A stretch of DNA of 64,000 bases, taken from NCBI RefSeq assembly GCF_020184175.1, contig NC_065533.1, forward strand, positions 42,880,351 to 42,944,350, written 5' to 3'. The notes below the pieces were generated by a model. That model made no database searches. It was not told the origin of the DNA and saw only the letters and a list, made by a program, of their open reading frames with translations. Below are positions 1 to 12,441 of the stretch, one piece after another; position 1 is the first letter of the stretch; the number at the start of each line of letters is the position of its first letter. The stretch comes from Aphis gossypii. Its lineage: Eukaryota; Arthropoda; Insecta; Hemiptera; Aphididae. Made by a program: the position numbers and the translations under genes.

Positions 1-3000
1 ATTTTTTATTATACACAAGTAGTTCGTCAATATTTTGAATGTTAAGTATAGTAAAGTTATTAATTAATTTAATTTAAACACTCGTCTGTTGACGAGCAAT
101 GGTAGATATTATTTTTAACATTCTATAATTAAAAGAAGTTGACACTTTTTTTTAACATTGCATACTTCATTTTATACTACTATATTATACTACATTAAAA
201 TGTATCCTCTTATCTGGGTGATGCGTGATAAGGATAAACCAACAAGCTCTTAACATATTATTATAATACATTTCGAATGAACTTATATATTATATATATT
301 GCTCAGAGTCGCGTTTCAAGTACAACTGCACTGTACCAATAGCATTAAGAAATCTTAAATTTTATACTCAAAAATACATTATTTCTTTTATACAATATTA
401 ATATGTAATACTTCGAATTTACATGTATGAAAAAATAAATACTTGTGTTTCAATTATTAATATTATTAGCTTTTAAAAGTTAAAATTTTTAAAAATACTA
501 AAAAAAAATCAATTTTTATCATCACAAATGGGGTTTAATATTCATATTATTAAAAAACAAAATATAATCCAAACACTAAATAAATCGCGAATACTCGTAT
601 ATTTGTATTTTACAAATATCATAAAATATAAGTAAATTAAAATATGATTATTTTATGACAAGAGTTAGTTTGATATTAAAGTATACTTCAATTCACAAAT
701 AGTAATAATACAGCAACACAATGTGTTATTATTGCATACTTTATTTAGATACATTTTATAATATGAATAATAAAAAAATAATTCTGGTGACATTTTAAAT
801 TCTGAGTGTAGCAATAAAATGTACTAGTTTTACAATAATGATGTGTGATTTTGTTTAATTTTATGTATCGTTATTAAAAAGAAATAATATCATGTTCTTC
901 CACATTAAGTGTGGTTTCTAATATTAAATTAGATCTAGTTGATATACTTTTTTTGGTGAAGGGGGGGGGGGCGTGAGAGTGGTAGGCAAAATTAGTTGTT
1001 AATGAAATCGAAGTTGTTTATTTGTTGCAATTCAAAAACTGTTTTTCACCAAATATTAGAATTTTTTAACACGCTAAATTTTTTTTAAATTAATTGTTTT
1101 TTGTGTTATATCAAGATATTTTAAATTTATTTTTGATTTATCTATAATGTTAAGCACTAATGAGTTTTATCACAAAATTAACTTCATTAAACTTATTTTA
1201 ATGTTAAATACAAATATTTTAAATAAACCGTAATAAAACATTTTGTGTAATTTCTTAAATCATAAATATGTAGTTATTGTAATATCATTTCTCATTTAGT
1301 TCTTAGAGAATCATGAGCTGAAATCATAACTTAGATATAATTTGATTCCTAAACATTAAAATATTGAAATCCTTAAATTTCCGTATATGTACACTACTTG
1401 AAACTTACAAAAAAAAAAAAAAACAAATTTATAATACATTTAGTCTAGAAAACAGAGAATGGTGGACATTAACATATATGGCAGAGTATCTGAATTACAG
1501 CAATTTATTATTTAGATATAATACAACCACTGAGTTCCAAACCTGGGACAAACATTATTTTTAAAGCATTTTAAAATATTCAGAAATTATATTATACTTC
1601 GTATAAACAGTAAATTTAAAAAATAATTTAGATGTAACGCTCTAATGATTTTGTATAGTATTTTTATTTTATTAAATGTTGACAAAAATCATTAAACTAA
1701 GTTAAAAATTGTGTAATAGTTTATATTTAAAGTTCATAAGCACAGTTTTCATTTATAAAATAGAAATAAAAGATCAAATTTACAAAATTTGACAAAATCT
1801 TGATTCATAAATTATTTTGTAGTTATAAAATTATAAAATTTTCAATTTAAATAGCTTAAGTTTGATATGTAATACAAATTTCCTTATAAGTTTTCCTTAT
1901 AGAAACCTTATAATATTAAAAATACAAACGCACAATTTATTTACTTATATATATGTGTACCTTTACACCTTCAAAGTTTAAATTTTGATGAATTCGGATT
2001 ATTATTAAATAACACATTCGTAAGATAATATAATTTATTTACTCATTTCTAGGTTCACTCGAATTCTACTGTATTATATAGTATAATATAATGACTTCTT
2101 TATTTTTTTTCAAAATGAATACATGAATATTAACGAATACGAGTATTTATGACATCTATAAAAAATGTGCTAATTCTGAATTAAACATTAAATTAAAACC
2201 ATATAAGTTCTCGTAAATTACGATTTACCAAATTGCATAAAATTAGCGTACCTTTACTTAAATTTTATAATTGATAAACTCTATATGTTTCAGAAGTTAG
2301 TATAATATTTTTTAACAGATAAACTAACAAATTTTTCTTCAAAAATTTTAAAACATCATGGGCATTGGGCACTTACGGTAAGCATATACTATACGTATAT
2401 AAATTATCAAAATATTATATGAGAACAAATAATTATCATAGCATTGAACTCTGAAGAGCTTTAGTTGTAACTTCAACATTATTAGTAAATATAGAGCAGT
2501 ACCTACCACCAACCGATATTATTACCGTTATTAAAATTATAAATTGTTCTCATAATATAACAGTATACTTGTTATGGTTATGTATTAAACACAATATAAA
2601 AGGGTTTAGTTTATTGAAATATTTAAAATAGAATATATTTTGTATTTTATTTAATGTTGAGATAGTGCATTTTCGTTCAATATTTCAAATCATTACTTAA
2701 TTATTATTGAATTTTGTGGTAACCATGGTAAGATTTTATGATAAACCAATGATTAAAGGTTATTGAAATAATATCTACAAATTAATACTGATACATACTT
2801 ATAAATATATAATTATTATTTTGAATTTTCCATTACTTGAGAGTTTAGAATAAAGGCGATGTAATTTATCTATGAAAAATAATAGTTTATGAAATTAATT
2901 ATAATCGGTAATTAAAAAAGTAATTATTATCTATTATTGCATTAATTAATTATAAAATACATTTTTATTTATTTTTATTCATCTCTGGTCATTGGATTTA

Positions 3001-5139
3001 AAATTACAACATAATTATTATAACATAGTTTAAATCATAAGCTTATTAATACCTAATTCTAATATGTACACTGTACAGTAAGTATAGATACAGTTAAATC
3101 TTCTATAAATTATAACTTTGAATAATATCAACATTCTTATAAACACTATCAATAAATTATTCGTTGTTGGCTGTTGCATAATTTGAAGAATTCGGACAGA
3201 ATGCTGAAATTTAGATTTCTCGCATCCCCTTATTATAGCATTATATTATAGGTATTGATAAATATTATAGTTAGTGACAAATTCCATGAATGCATATTTC
3301 ATTTTAAATTATTTAAATAATCCTTATAAACTTTAATCATCAATTAATCATACAGTTGTTTTGTCTTATACTGACATTATTTTACAGTCAAAGAAAATAG
3401 ATTATGTATATGTATGATGTCCTTACAAATAATTCAATGTAATATGTTTTAATATATTAATATGGTACTAAGAATCATTTATCAAATATTTATTTTTTTT
3501 GGATTGATATAGATAATATGACACTATAGAAAGTGAGTTAAAACGTTAGTTCTCGTGTTATTATATTAATCAAAAATATTAAAATGTTTACACAAACAAA
3601 AGTTAAATTAAAAATTAACAATAAAAAAACAAAAACAACTATTTTAAAATTAATTATCCTTTTGGCCATATTATAAGGTTTTGAATTTGTAAATCCTGTG
3701 AGGTTAAATCTACAGTCGAAAGTGGATCAATAAACCTTATATCAAACATTATTAAACATTATACTCTTACATTTAATAAAAAAATATTGCAATTTTAAAA
3801 CTTTTTCTTGAAATCATTATTTAAAATTAATATAGTTTTATTGAACTACATAAATTTCAAAGCCATTGTCATATTTTTATTTTTTTATAGTGTTACTCTC
3901 CATAGACTTCCACGAATTTTCTTTAATATTCAAGTTTTTTTGTAAAAAAAATCTAAAACTCTAGTAATTTAATGTGTTATTCAATGTTTTGTATTATCCA
4001 TTATAATAACTTTTGAAAGGTTAATTTAGAGAAATAAACTTGTCAACGGTAACACAAACATTTCAATTTAATATAGCACTTATATGTGTATTATGGAGTT
4101 AAAGTTTGATAGTATATTTGAGTTAATTGATACAAGTTCAAAGTCAGTTAAAATCACATTACCGTAACTGAAACTTTGACAGTCCAAAATATTTCCCTGT
4201 ATTTTATAAGTTCTAACAAATCCCTTCCAACATGTTCTGCGATAATGATGAAAACTGTTAAATTATATTTGGTTGGTTCGTGAATAACGTCGTAAGAAAA
4301 TAATAACCTGTTTTAATAAAAATGCAAATATAATCTTTTACGCAAGGGTCGCAAATAATAAATGTCGGTTTATCTGACCCTTTATCGGTCTCTCGTAGTC
4401 CAAACACGCATAAATAAATAGTTTGCAATTGTCATTTCCTGCAAAATATTTAATTATAATCGCGATTATTATAAGATTGATTGCGCAATGTGACAAGTAA
4501 GGGATTTTGAGGTATAATGTATTAAGACTCGGTGGGTTTTTATGCGCATTGTTCAAATAGCAATTAATAAACAGAAGGAGGGAAGCTATCAATCATATAT
4601 TTATATATTTTTTTGTTTTGTGTTATGAAAATTGTTTACATTGCTTAGGAAATGCATATGGTTCCTTGTAAATATATTATTCACGCTGTCCCATACATCA
4701 TTTATTACTTAAAAGCTGTTTCACGCAAAAAATAATTAATGTGAATAATAATTATTTTTATAATTGCATTTCTCATATTACGTATGCGTAATTTAATGTG
4801 ACCTAACCTAACATTTATTTCATAGTAATTATATATATTAACAGGTAAAAGCATATACAACATTACATTTTAATGAAGACCTTCGATCGTATTTATATAG
4901 AGAAGGTCACAGGGAATTCGATGAATAAATATGCTCGAAATAAAATATTACAATTGTTATTATTTATTACCGTTATTATTATACATCATTTCATATTCGT
5001 GTCGGCGTGATGATGATACATTGGCATTTATTGATCGTCATTATAGTTGTAATAAAATAAAAATTACATCACGGTACCTATCTTTGATTAATTAATTGTC
5101 GTTAAACCTCAAAACGATTTTAAAAAAATAATCCAGCTC
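1..5139. other. AT-rich non-coding stretch, no gene seen
   Basis: This is AT-rich DNA with long A/T runs and only short chance frames. There is an 11-base G run at 961-971. An imperfect inverted repeat (TATTAT-GAGAACAA arms near 2,413-2,427 and 2,544-2,558) could be a small degenerate MITE. No coding frame, tRNA or recognisable transposon domain was found. The CCTAACCTAAC near 4,803 has only two telomere-like units and is not a telomeric array. Confidence 0.7.
961..971. repeat. Poly-G run (11 bases)
   Basis: An uninterrupted run of G in otherwise AT-rich DNA. Similar 11-12 base G or C runs occur at 5,196-5,207, 14,711-14,721 and 42,971-42,981, so they recur in this genome. Confidence 0.95.
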
Positions 5140-5690
5140 ACTATTCGTCAGCTCGTCTTGTGAGAATAAAATGACACGCTAAGTTTGAACGTGATGGGGG
5201 GGGGGGGAATACGAAAACGTTTTCGAAAATAACATTCACACATCCCCCGAAGAGAATACCGAGACCTTTTGGCATTTTCATCATACTAGGCGTCAGACAA
5301 CAACTACAATAATAATAATAATAAAAGAAATAATAATAATGGTAAAAAAGAAAAAAAAATCAAAAATAACTTTGTGCAAAGGGCGGAACTGCGGAAGAAC
5401 CGTGTCTCGTAGACGTCGACGCCACCGCGCCGGAAGCGTGTCACATAATAATATACGACGACGTCGTCGTCGTCGTAGTCGAACATTCGATGCGAATATA
5501 TGCGTGCACATAGGGAGTGTCAGAGTCAAGATTAATGTTATACATCGCCGTCAGCGGATAAACGGTCAATATGGGGTGTCGAATGGGGAGAGCGAAACCC
5601 CGAGATGACTAGGTGATGACAAATCGAGGACGTGGGTCGTGGGTCTCCGAACACTGTATCGCGCCGTCAACGAGTCTGTCAACCGCCGTT

Positions 5691-5712
5691 CGCCGCCGCC
5701 GCCGCCGCCGTC
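5691..5712. repeat. (CGC)n trinucleotide repeat
   Basis: About seven units of CGC/CCG, inside the CpG-rich island. Confidence 0.9.
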
Positions 5713-5940
5713 GCAGACGCGTTTCATGTTTTATATTATATACACCTATATTAAACGTACACATTGGAATGTACCGAGATTTCAATTAAGATATAGTTGC
5801 GTGTTGCTCTTGAAGTTTCCGTAAAATATGTGCGTCGCATATAGATGGAAAAACACTATAATATACTATTATACACCTACCTACAACATACGTATAATGT
5901 TTCCTCCGTTTGTGTGCTCACGAATTGTTATGTCGTTGTA

Positions 5941-5963
5941 GTTGTTGTTGTTGTTGTTGTTGT
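5941..5963. repeat. (GTT)n trinucleotide repeat
   Basis: About eight GTT units, near the right edge of the CpG-rich island. Confidence 0.95.
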
Positions 5964-6010
5964 CGTGTGTATATTGTGTGTGCAGTATTCGCGTCTTGGG
6001 GGGAAAAAAA

Positions 6011-7329
6011 AACCAGCATAACGTATAAAATGCAAACAGTTCAGGATATTATAGTACTATATTCGTTATAGTAATTCTCGATACCTACTGAGCGTGTTAC
6101 ACTCGTGATAATAATACAATTCAAATGTGGGAAAATCAATGAGAAAAATATAAAGTCAACGTTAAGAAATTTTAAATTTTTGAAAAAAAAAACGATGTGG
6201 TCATTTAACTTTTAAAGTTTAAAGTCAATGCTGACAAAATACTGATAAGTTCATTCGATTGAAAATAATAATAAAATTTTGATTACTGCACACATAGCGA
6301 TCGTGCAACATTCAATTTTCCTATAAGGTAACCATTTTTGTTAGAAATTCATCCTTTTTTTTTTGTAATTAAACACCTGTAGAAGCCGTTAGAAGTAAAT
6401 TTGTTATATTTGTGTCAGTTGAATAAATAAATCAAGAAATATTTATTCGTCAACTCTTAATATTATAAAAACCAGTATTTACAGTGTGATTAAACGAAAA
6501 ATAATAGTTAATTAATTTTTAACACAGTTATTTATTATAGTTCTATACAAACATGGTTATAATTGAATGTATTATTTTTTAAATTAATCTAAGTTATTAT
6601 AACGGACATAAGTTAAATCATTAAATTGATTAGTAAATTAGTCAACTAGGTTGTAAGTTAAATAATTAAATAAAAATTAACCTTATAACTAATTTATGTT
6701 AACCTTTGATAAATATAATGTTCATTAGTTAGGTCATTAGGTCTATTATAATCCAGGCGTATAATGTACAATATAATAATTATTTATTTTACGAAATTTT
6801 AAAATTACCAACATCAGTAATATGACCTTGAATCTACTGAACTCAGTTTTGAAAACTAAAATAGGTCTTTTAATCGATGAACGAATAGTTCGTCTATTTA
6901 ACGTAAATAATATTAATAAAGAAAAAGAATACATAACAATCATTATGTACGTTTGATCAAACGAAAAAATTGAATCGTATACAGAATATTCACGTTTGAT
7001 TTTTCTATTAAACATTCTTTGGAGAATGTTCAAAAGTTTTTTTCTTTTTATTTCAACCTTCATTTATTGATTGAAAGTCAATTACTCGTTTGTTGGTACT
7101 ATGAAGATGTCATCTTTAAAACTGCTTCTGAATTCATAATACAAGATTATCCTATGTCGATTTAAGCGAATTTGTTAATTTTTTTTATTTCAATGTTGAT
7201 TATAAATATGTTTAATTTTAGTTTAGAGATACAACAATTTTAAAACCGAAATTATGAAAAAATATTTTTCAAAATTTTTATTTGAGTGGAGTGTTCAAGT
7301 TCTTTCTGAGATCTCAAGAATTGAAAAAA
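6011..7329. other. AT-rich non-coding stretch
   Basis: No gene seen. The minus-strand 105-codon frame at 6,746-7,063 matches no family I know and has the I/F/K/N-rich composition expected from AT-rich DNA. The part next to the mariner relic could include decayed 5' sequence of that element, but I could not align it. Confidence 0.6.
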
Positions 7330-7757
7330 AAGTGTCTGTCAAATTGCACATAAATGTCATTTAACATGCACAAAGTTTGCGTAAAAATTCTGACAAAACT
7401 GCTCACCAAAGAGCAAAAGAAATCGAGAAAGAATATTTAAACGACATAACCATGTTGGACCACCCACTGCATTCACCGATAACGCTCCATGTGACTTTTT
7501 TCCCCCAAATCTCAAATCTGAGTTAAAGGGGACACGATTTGACAATGTGGAAGCAATGAAAGCAAAAGTGACGGAGGTTCTCAATAAGCTGACAGAAGCA
7601 GATTTCTAACACTGCTTTGATCTGTGGAAAATGTATGGAGCGCTATAGAGATCGACAAAGAGAGTATATTGAAGGCGATTAATTTTCTATTATAATTAAT
7701 AATCAATAAAATGTTTTCTAGTACTAGTCCCATTATTTAATGGTCTTGCCTCGTGTA
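7330..7757 (+). mobile_element. Internally deleted mariner-like element relic (C-terminal half and 3' end)
   Basis: Translation of the plus strand gives two blocks typical of a mariner transposase. The first is HKVCVKILTKLLTKEQKK (from about 7,366), matching the segment that follows the second helix-turn-helix. After only some 25 bases comes HPLHSP (about 7,460), then NAPCDFFPPNLKSELKG and the frame continuing through KVTEVLNKLTEADF. After a one-base frame slip it ends in RQREYIEGD and a stop near 7,681. In an intact mariner roughly 140 residues separate the blocks, including the first two catalytic aspartates. That part is missing, and frameshifts and a stop break the rest, so no active enzyme can be made. 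A 3' end resembling a mariner inverted repeat (CTAGTCCCATTATTTAATGG, then CTCGTGTA) closes the element near 7,757. I could not find the matching 5' inverted repeat. Confidence 0.85.
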
Positions 7758-8110
7758 TAAGAAAAATCAATATGATAATAAATTGTAAAATATCAAAGAT
7801 AAATGAATGATTGAAAACAACGAAAACTTAAAATATAGTATACAGTGATAAATAAAATTTAAATTGTGAATACCTAGTTTATCTTGTTTTTATATCCATG
7901 GGTAATACAAAAATAGGTGAAATTAGATTCGGAATATGAATTTAGAATTCAAAATTAGTAAAAACTAGGTCTATATTACTTCAAGCTTACTACATTATTC
8001 ACTGTTTCGGAAATATAACTACAGCCGTAGTTGATAAACACAACAAGTAGTTTTTTTAAATTCTTAATATTATTGAAATTATGTTAAGAACATTTTGTAT
8101 ACAGAGTAAA

Positions 8111-8134
8111 AAAACAAACAAACAAACAAACAAA
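8111..8134. repeat. (AAAC)n microsatellite
   Basis: Five to six perfect AAAC units. Confidence 0.95.
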
Positions 8135-11100
8135 TGCACAGTAAGCAAATTGCTCTTAATTTCAAAGATAAAATAACAGTTAATTATAACAAAGAACTGA
8201 TAAGAGGGGCTTGTGATGATTTTATTTATTACTGATGAAACAAATGATATACGCACATGGAATTTTTACCACGTGATATCATAAGACCAATGATTTTAAA
8301 TACTATCTAGTTTTTAAATCGTTGTTACCAGCATAAGACATAAATATTAGAACGTCCTCGTTTTACCCCATGACCCCATTATGTCCCATGTTTCCCTATA
8401 ATTGAGTTAAAAAAAAAAATGACATTTATAGTTATAACATTATGTATTATATGCATACAACTATGATACAAGTGTAATCAGATGATTTTGTATGTAAAAT
8501 CTACACTTTTTTTTCACATTTAGAGTAGTTGTATGAATTGAAAAATATTGCTTTTTATTTGTATAAATGTACTATATGTGAATAACGGCTTTCAAGATGT
8601 CCCTCAACTGTCTCTCACTTGTATACAATAAACATATTACACTGCAAAACATATTATATAATATGATCGGCTTCGTCTCCTATTTGCGAGGTCTTTTTAA
8701 ATCTCACAAAAATACATATAACACGAAATTTTATCCTTTTTTTAAATCTATATACAGACGTACGTACTGATATATTATAGTATACGTGATAGCATCGTTC
8801 AATAGACAATGTCCGTACAGCGAGCCAATGCAATATAAATAACGTTAAATCGATCAACTCTAAAATCTACCATATATAATATTATATTATATACATATTA
8901 TTATGCATAATATAAACTGTACAAATAACATGGTTATAGGTACCTATTATATTATTTTATCATTTTTAAAGTTTATTAATATATTTCGTTATCGTAAAAA
9001 TGGTTTGAAATATCCAAAAAAAACGATCAATTATTATAATTATTATAATAGGAATATAAGTAATATATTATGATGATGTGGCCTGTATAAATTCTGTGAT
9101 TTTGATATTCAAAACATATAAGTCCATTTCATTACCTTTAAGTTTATCAAGTTTCAATATGTGTTTAGGTAGGTACATAAAATTATAAAAACGTATTTTA
9201 TGAAAATGTGGTACAATTTGCGATTATTGTTTCATAGTTTTAACTATAAAATTAGTAAAACTAAAACTACTTAAATCGATTCCTATATAAATTTTTCTAA
9301 AAATTAATGTAGGTAAGTATTATTCTTTCAATATTAAATTAAGTGATTTTAAATTGTATCTGTTATATACAAACAAATGTGAAATGACTATTTGTATTTA
9401 TTTTACGATTGTTTATTGGTAAATATATAAATATATCATTCTTAACTATTTTACTTATGAAAAAATAAAAAAATATGAATTTTTATTGTAGTACAAACTA
9501 CAAATATATTAAATGATTTAGTTGGAGGTTTTGTTAAATGACTGAAATAAAATACAAACACACTACATGTTAACATAATTCAGAATACTTAATAAAATAT
9601 AATTTACCATTTTAATGAATAATTAAACCTGATATTACATTAAAATGAACAGATAAACGAATACCACATAATTTATTAATATAAATGAGACATCCTTATT
9701 AAAATTATTAAGTTCTGTCTTTCGACAAGTTTATATATTAAGTTCTAAGTCCAACGACTGTATACCCACATTATGCCTGTAAACACTTCGCTTCAAAAAA
9801 AAAAAAAATAGTTTTGGCTTACTCGGATACGTATAATTCAAATAATATCATATTATGCAAAGGACTTTGTAACCTATAATAGTTTTAAATAAGGTATAAG
9901 TTGTAGGTGCTATAATTAGATAATATGACTGAGGTTAAAATTAGTTATATGTTTTATAATATAGAGATAAAATAAAATATACTAAAAGCTAAATAATGTG
10001 ACTGGATTTTTTTAACGAGAAAATTATGAAAAACCTTATCATCCGTAACAGATATCCGTAGTTTCAAATTAAATTATATAATAATAATAATGTATAAGAA
10101 ATGACGAATTTCGTACTAAAAAATTGATCTTGATGATAGGCTATTGCTCTAAAATGTTTATTGGAAAAGCAAAGTACCTATTTAGAACTCTACTATTAAT
10201 ATATTTTTGTGTTGGCATCATTTTTAATCTACTGGGGAATGTGCAACGGTTGGAAATATTTGAAACTGAATTAGTTTCTAAAAAATATTTTACCTAATTT
10301 ACTATTTAAGTTTACATGTTTTTACATTAAGCGACGATTATTAAATTATTTCATAACCAACGTGTATCAGTAACGATGAAATAGGTATGTTTATTTAATT
10401 AATGATTTTGTGCCAATGAAAAAATGTACACATAAAACTTAGATATATTCTATTATATAGCATACAATTGTTTTTTATTTTCTATAGGTAACGAGATATA
10501 AAATTTTAAAAATAATTTTTATCAGTCGATAATGCCGTAATAAAATATATAGTTGGTACAAAAAAAATGTCACTACGCATTGTAGGTGTACAATATAGAT
10601 GGTTTTTTTTTATGAATGAATGTATTCTTTTTTTCAAGAAATGAACGACGCCAAGAATGTAAAAATGTCTAGGTATATTTCCCGAGGGAAAACATTCATA
10701 TCTCCTAGTACTAGAAATGGTACCGGACACAATGGACTCAGCTATCATTCGTTTTCATGTGAATTTCTTCCCTGTAGGGAATAAAAACAAATCGAAATTT
10801 TAGGCTTCTGTCTAATAAACGAACGATAAAATATACTACATCACGTAGAGTGGGCTAAAGGTGTTTATTGATACAACTTATATCATACTGATACTCATAT
10901 ATTACATTGGTAGGTTAGGTAGGCTTAAAAAAATAATTATTATGTTTATAAATAATATTATAATATTTATAATTACCTAATAAATAATTTTAATTTAGGT
11001 ACCCACGATTTTATTTAAAATGTGTGTTTATTATACAGGATTTATGGACATAAATAAAATTGCAAAATCAAATTGTAATCAACCGATTAATGTCAAATTT

Positions 11101-11680
11101 ACTTATTGCATTCAAAGTTTACTTAAATTGTAAATTTCAATACAATTCCTAATTCAATTAAAATACATTTTATTTTATTTAGAGCTACGTGTATTCTACA
11201 CATGACGTGTCAAACATCTTAAGTTAGTAGTTAAAATATCAATTCATAATAATTGTACATAGATAACAAAAAATTGGTTGTATCTATAATATCGGTATTG
11301 AATAAATGCGACGTGAAAATACTTGAAAAAATCTTATTGCGTACATATATTTTAAATAAATTCGTATTGTGCATTCCAAACTATTAGATTTTCCAATCCA
11401 AGCAGTATAATATAACTACATTTTACAACACAATACAATATCATTATTTTCATCAAATTGTTTCAAAATATATTTTTTTGAGCAGTTATACTGAAAAAAA
11501 GGAGAATGTCATTCAGTACGCTCTACAGAAATAAAACTTCTAATAATTAATGAAAATATTGTATTTAATTTAATTAATTTGAAATATTAAAGTGCAAGAA
11601 ACGATTTGTTAATGACAGTATGTATAATAATTTTAAAATCGCTCTTTTTCTTCTCAGCATTCATTTAAAAACAAAGCATC

Positions 11681-12010
11681 GTGTTGATAGTTTCGATTCC
11701 TGTCACGTCAAATTATAATATTACAAATCTTACCAGGTGCCTATCCATGGACAGAATTGATTTGATTGACAGTTGGCTTTTATTTTTTAATGCAAACCAA
11801 TCAACACGTAATAAACTGCCACTATGGAATCGCACTTATAAAGTATCAGTACAATTATACATTAGACACTCACTCATGTATATATATATCGATTCTCCCA
11901 ATGAAAAAGGAAATAACTCGAATTTGATCATTTTTCTCTTTTTGATGAAATCTGAAAACAAAATTTTTTCTCTGTTTCCTATAAAAACAGCAGTAACTTT
12001 ACTATTCTAG
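11681..12010 (+). other. Unassigned 109-codon open frame, probably not a gene
   Basis: The frame begins at a non-ATG codon. It has a plausible mix of residues in its first two thirds (for example SMDRIDLIDSWLLFF and NRTYKVSVQLYIRHSL) and then turns into I/F/L-rich translation of AT-rich DNA. No domain, signal peptide or homologue was recognised. A single-exon small gene, a decayed transposon frame or chance are all possible. Chance is most likely because the window is AT-rich and 64 kb long. Confidence 0.12.
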
Positions 12011-12427
12011 GGAAGTTAGAAATCATAATGTTAAAATAAATTTATAATCTCTCATGGTAATGTTCCTGGCGAAAAAAGACGCATCTTCAGTTATTTTTAT
12101 TTTTTAAATTAACGTTCCCCGAGATAATGGAAGTAACTCACTTTTTTTTTAAAATACAATAATAATTTATTGTTAATTTTAATGCATTTTTTGTTTATAG
12201 TTTTTTAATGAGATTATATTATTGCTATATAAGTAATAATATAAATAATAATACGATTCATAATTTTATTGAACTCGCAAACTCCCGACTATTTTTACGT
12301 GTTTATTATAATATTATTATTGATTATTATGCTGTCTTGTTTTAGTTATTAAAACGTTTTGCTGTTACTTGCTGAACATAATATTTAAAATATAATATTC
12401 AAGATTAAACCAACAGTATTAACAACC

Positions 12428-12441
12428 ATGGCCAACAAAAA
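12428..12441 (+). other. Candidate first coding exon (ATG GCC AAC AAA AA | GTAAGT)
   Basis: An ATG in a good insect start context (ACAACCATGGCC) is followed after 14 coding bases by GTAAGTTA, a strong 5' splice site. The only nearby acceptor with a long pyrimidine tract is TTTTTAG at 12,961-12,967. Joining to it gives a frame that stops after 16 codons, so either the true next exon lies further away or the signal is coincidental. I see a start context and a donor. That this is an exon is inference. Confidence 0.2.

Larger units (their letters stand above)
5140..6010. promoter_or_regulatory. CpG-rich island with trinucleotide repeats
   Basis: GC content and CpG density rise sharply against the AT-rich flanks. 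The island contains a 12-base G run (5,196-5,207), the perfect palindrome CGAAAACGTTTTCG (5,212-5,225), an ACG/GTC self-complementary triplet tract (5,455-5,477), a CGC triplet repeat (5,691-5,712) and a GTT triplet repeat (5,941-5,963). The open frames across it are arginine- or proline-rich products of the triplets and not credible proteins. In an AT-rich insect genome such islands often mark promoters or enhancers. That role is inferred, and no transcription start is visible. Confidence 0.45.
7758..12420. other. AT-rich non-coding stretch
   Basis: No supported gene. It holds an (AAAC)n microsatellite at 8,111-8,134 and many short AT palindromes. Slightly richer patches lie at 8,580-8,860 and 10,600-10,900. 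The latter contains the palindrome CTAGTACTAG near 10,703. The 109-codon plus frame at 11,681-12,010 is the longest plus-strand frame here. It is compositionally a little better than background but matches nothing I recognise. Confidence 0.55.

Noticed and set aside
1526..1545. CAACCACTGAGTTCCAAACC as a hAT terminus
   Set aside because: Orientation and spacing do not match a hAT end, and there is no partner end or duplication.
4800..4812. CCTAACCTAAC, like insect telomeric TTAGG repeats
   Set aside because: Only two units, isolated, with no array. GGTTAGG near 10,914 is likewise single.
5293..5824. Arginine-, valine- or proline-rich frames on both strands
   Set aside because: They are translations of triplet repeats in a CpG-rich island, with no domain and low complexity.
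7357..7584. 75-codon minus-strand frame
   Set aside because: It is antisense to the mariner transposase relic, whose real motifs are on the plus strand.
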